Part shown: piece after piece, positions 62,298 through 64,000 of the stretch | How positions within the stretch are numbered: position 1 is the stretch's first letter | Layout: each line of letters opens with the position of its first letter | DNA from: UBA5336 sp964415675 | Lineage (GTDB): Bacteria > Pseudomonadota > Alphaproteobacteria > Caulobacterales > Hyphomonadaceae | NCBI GenBank assembly: GCA_964415675.1 | Contig: CAYQBG010000015.1 | Coordinates: 1-64,000 of the forward strand | Direction of reading: 5' to 3' | Length of the DNA: 64,000 nt | Translations under genes and position numbers: made by a program | The notes under the pieces: generated by a model | Told to the model about the DNA's origin: nothing | Database searches by the model: none | What the model saw: only the letters and a program-made list of their open reading frames with translations

Positions 62298-63455
62298 TCA
62301 GTCCGGCGCGTAACTCGCCACAGTCGCGATGATCATGTCCTGCGTCCCGGTGTCGAGATAGGGATGCATCGGAAGGGAGATGACATTGTCGCAGGCCGCT
62401 TGCGTGGCCGGCAAGCCGCCTGGCGCACGGGGATAGCGTTTCGCGAATTCCTGATCGTGCAGCGGGATGGGATAATAGACCGCGCTGGGAATCCCGGCGC
62501 TTTTGAGGTGGTCCTGCAGCCCGTCGCGGTCGGGATGCTCGATCGTGTATTGCGCCCAGACCGAGCGCCCGCCGTCGATCACATGCGGCACCTGCGCGGT
62601 AAATTCGGCAAGGCCGGAATTATAATGCGCCGCAATAACCTGACGCCGCTGAATCTCATCATCGAAGATTTTCAGCTTTTCGATCAGGATCGCTGCCTGG
62701 ATTGTATCAAGACGCGAATTCATCCCAACACGGAGATTCATATATTTCGGGTCGTGTCGGAAACTCGCGCCTTCGAGATCGGATGGCATCACCTTGCCAT
62801 ATGTGCGCAGCGACTCGATCCGCTCGGCCAGCGCGTCATCATTGGTCAGGATGGCCCCGCCATCGCCATAGCAGCCAAGCGGCTTGGCCGGGAAAAAGCT
62901 GGTCGTGACCACATCGGCCCAGTGCCCGGGATTGTGGCCATCCAGCGTGCAGCCAAAGCCCTGCGCATTGTCCGCGATGAGCTTGAGTCCGTGTGCGTCA
63001 CAGATGTCCCGGAGGGCACGATAGTCTGCAGGCTGTCCGAACAGATCCACCGCGATCACGGCGCGCAGTGTGAGCCGGCCTTCTGCTTTCACTGCCTCGA
63101 TCGCCGATTGCAGGCTTTGCGGGTCGATATTGTAGGTGAGCGGATCGATGTCGACGAAGACGGGGACAGCGCCGAGCCAGGGCACAACCTGCGCCGTCGC
63201 GACGAATGTGAAGGACGGGCAGAACACTGCGTCACCAGGTCTGAGTTCCCAGGCCATCAGGGGCAGGGCCAGCGCCTCGGTGCCATTGGCGCAGGACACA
63301 CAATGCGTCGTGCCGCCCCGTTCGGCGAGCTGGCGCTCAAGCTCCGCGACTTCGGGGCCCATCACATAGCGGCCATGCTCAATCACTGCCTGAACAGCTG
63401 TGTTGATCTCGTTTTCGATACGCCTGCGCTGGGCCTGAAGGTCGATGAATTGCAT
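62298..63455 (-). CDS. DegT/DnrJ/EryC1/StrS sugar aminotransferase
   Basis: A 385-residue PLP enzyme. The cofactor Lys is in SFFPAKPLGCYGDGGA (about residue 194); CVSCANGTEALALPLMA, FVATAQVVPWLG and NMNSRLDTIQAAIL are family motifs. It adds an amino group to a nucleotide-linked keto-sugar in surface polysaccharide synthesis; sequence is closest to enzymes like WbpE that act on UDP-3-keto-uronates, which fits with galU and ugd nearby, but the substrate is inferred. Confidence 0.9.
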   Translation of the reverse strand: MQFIDLQAQRRRIENEINTAVQAVIEHGRYVMGPEVAELERQLAERGGTTHCVSCANGTEALALPLMAWELRPGDAVFCPSFTFVATAQVVPWLGAVPVFVDIDPLTYNIDPQSLQSAIEAVKAEGRLTLRAVIAVDLFGQPADYRALRDICDAHGLKLIADNAQGFGCTLDGHNPGHWADVVTTSFFPAKPLGCYGDGGAILTNDDALAERIESLRTYGKVMPSDLEGASFRHDPKYMNLRVGMNSRLDTIQAAILIEKLKIFDDEIQRRQVIAAHYNSGLAEFTAQVPHVIDGGRSVWAQYTIEHPDRDGLQDHLKSAGIPSAVYYPIPLHDQEFAKRYPRAPGGLPATQAACDNVISLPMHPYLDTGTQDMIIATVASYAPD

Positions 63456-63562
63456 CCTTGCGCTCCTGAATATCGCATTGCAGCCGGTAGCCGGCCTGCC
63501 ATCCCATCACAATTCAAGAATTGTTCGGGTCTGTTTCAGTCGCGTGTGGCCATGCGGCGGGG

Positions 63563-64000
63563 TCAGCTTGCCAGCGGCCGGCCCACGCTGGTGTAGCTGA
63601 AGCCGCGCCGCGCCATGTCTTCGGGGTCATAGATGTTGCGCAGATCGACGACAACCGAGCCGGCGAGCGTCTCCTTCAGGCGCTTCAGGTCGAGGGCGCG
63701 GAACTGGTGCCATTCGGTGATGATGACGAGCGCGTCTGCCCCGGTGATCGCCTGCCAGACCGTGCCGCAATAGGTGATGTCCGGCATCAGCTTTTCGGAT
63801 TCTTCCATCGCTTCCGGGTCATAGGCCTTGACGGTGGCACCAGCCGCGGTGAGCGCGGGGATGATATCGAGGCTGGGCGCATCGCGCATATCGTCCGTGT
63901 TCGGCTTGAAAGCGAGGCCGAGCACCGCCACAGTCTTGCCGGACAGGTCGCCATCCATGGCCTTGATGACTTTGTCGGCCATCGCCTTCTTGCGCGCATT
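63563..64000 (-). CDS. ugd: UDP-glucose 6-dehydrogenase, C-terminal part (cut by window edge)
   Basis: The last 145 residues of a UDP-glucose/GDP-mannose dehydrogenase. The C-terminal UDP-binding domain is visible: VAVLGLAFKPNTDDMRDAPS, AYDPEAMEESEKL, ALVIITEWHQFRALD and VVDLRNIYDPEDM. The enzyme oxidises UDP-glucose to UDP-glucuronate with two NAD. The frame runs off the 64000 end, so start and catalytic Cys are outside the window. It clusters with galU and a DegT aminotransferase. Confidence 0.93.
   Translation of the reverse strand, partial: NARKKAMADKVIKAMDGDLSGKTVAVLGLAFKPNTDDMRDAPSLDIIPALTAAGATVKAYDPEAMEESEKLMPDITYCGTVWQAITGADALVIITEWHQFRALDLKRLKETLAGSVVVDLRNIYDPEDMARRGFSYTSVGRPLAS

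Noticed and set aside
1..64000. CRISPR array or complete phage
   Set aside because: No regularly spaced direct repeats, no cas genes and no phage structural genes were seen; only integrase and IS relics.

Overview
The window looks like chromosomal DNA of a high-GC alphaproteobacterium, most likely a marine member of the Caulobacterales/Hyphomonadales group. Pointers are a PopZ gene in pcm-tolC-popZ order (the Caulobacter arrangement), an mmcB-type repair gene preceded by an alphaproteobacterial LexA box (GTTC-N7-GTTC), a DUF4167 protein, GANTC (CcrM) sites before popZ, and several TonB receptors. No rRNA, CRISPR array or intact insertion sequence was seen. Three tRNAs are present: Leu(GAG), Gly(CCC) and Arg(ACG).

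Layout. 1-2.3 kb is a decayed integrative element at the 3' end of tRNA-Leu: a VapB/VapC-type pair, a stretch open in many frames, and a frameshifted, truncated integrase. 2.4-14.9 kb is mostly housekeeping: lipB, pccA, a two-helix ion channel, a CE15-like esterase, a MAPEG protein, prfA-prmC, DUF4167, mmcB and a sirtuin. 15.0-19.5 kb is a run of four exported proteins, mostly lipoproteins: a subtilase, a small protein resembling a free-standing subtilase propeptide, an unknown, and an M23 peptidase.

19.6-26.0 kb (minus strand) is the most unusual locus. Three genes with ATGA overlaps encode an FAD oxidoreductase, a 1097-aa protein with the architecture of soluble adenylyl cyclase (two cyclase-like domains, NTPase, helical repeats), and an acetoacetate-decarboxylase-fold protein. 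26.2-37.6 kb is a carbohydrate/sulfate-ester locus: TetR, TonB receptor, PA14-containing GH3 and GPH transporter on the minus strand, and divergently two sulfatases flanked by a gutted third sulfatase and a broken formylglycine-generating enzyme.

37.8-44.8 kb holds a P1 peptidase, gamma-glutamyltransferase, pcm, tolC, popZ and a DUF3137 protein. 44.9-49.4 kb is a patchwork of small and unknown genes with three relics: a superinfection-immunity-like gene followed by an attC-like sequence, a methyltransferase fragment and an IS3 transposase fragment. 49.4-59.1 kb is a likely peptide-scavenging locus: TonB receptor and TPR-sulfotransferase, convergent with an M14 carboxypeptidase and S9 peptidase. 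59.7-64.0 kb carries nucleotide-sugar genes (galU, a DegT aminotransferase, ugd cut by the window edge) interrupted by a thiolase-like gene.
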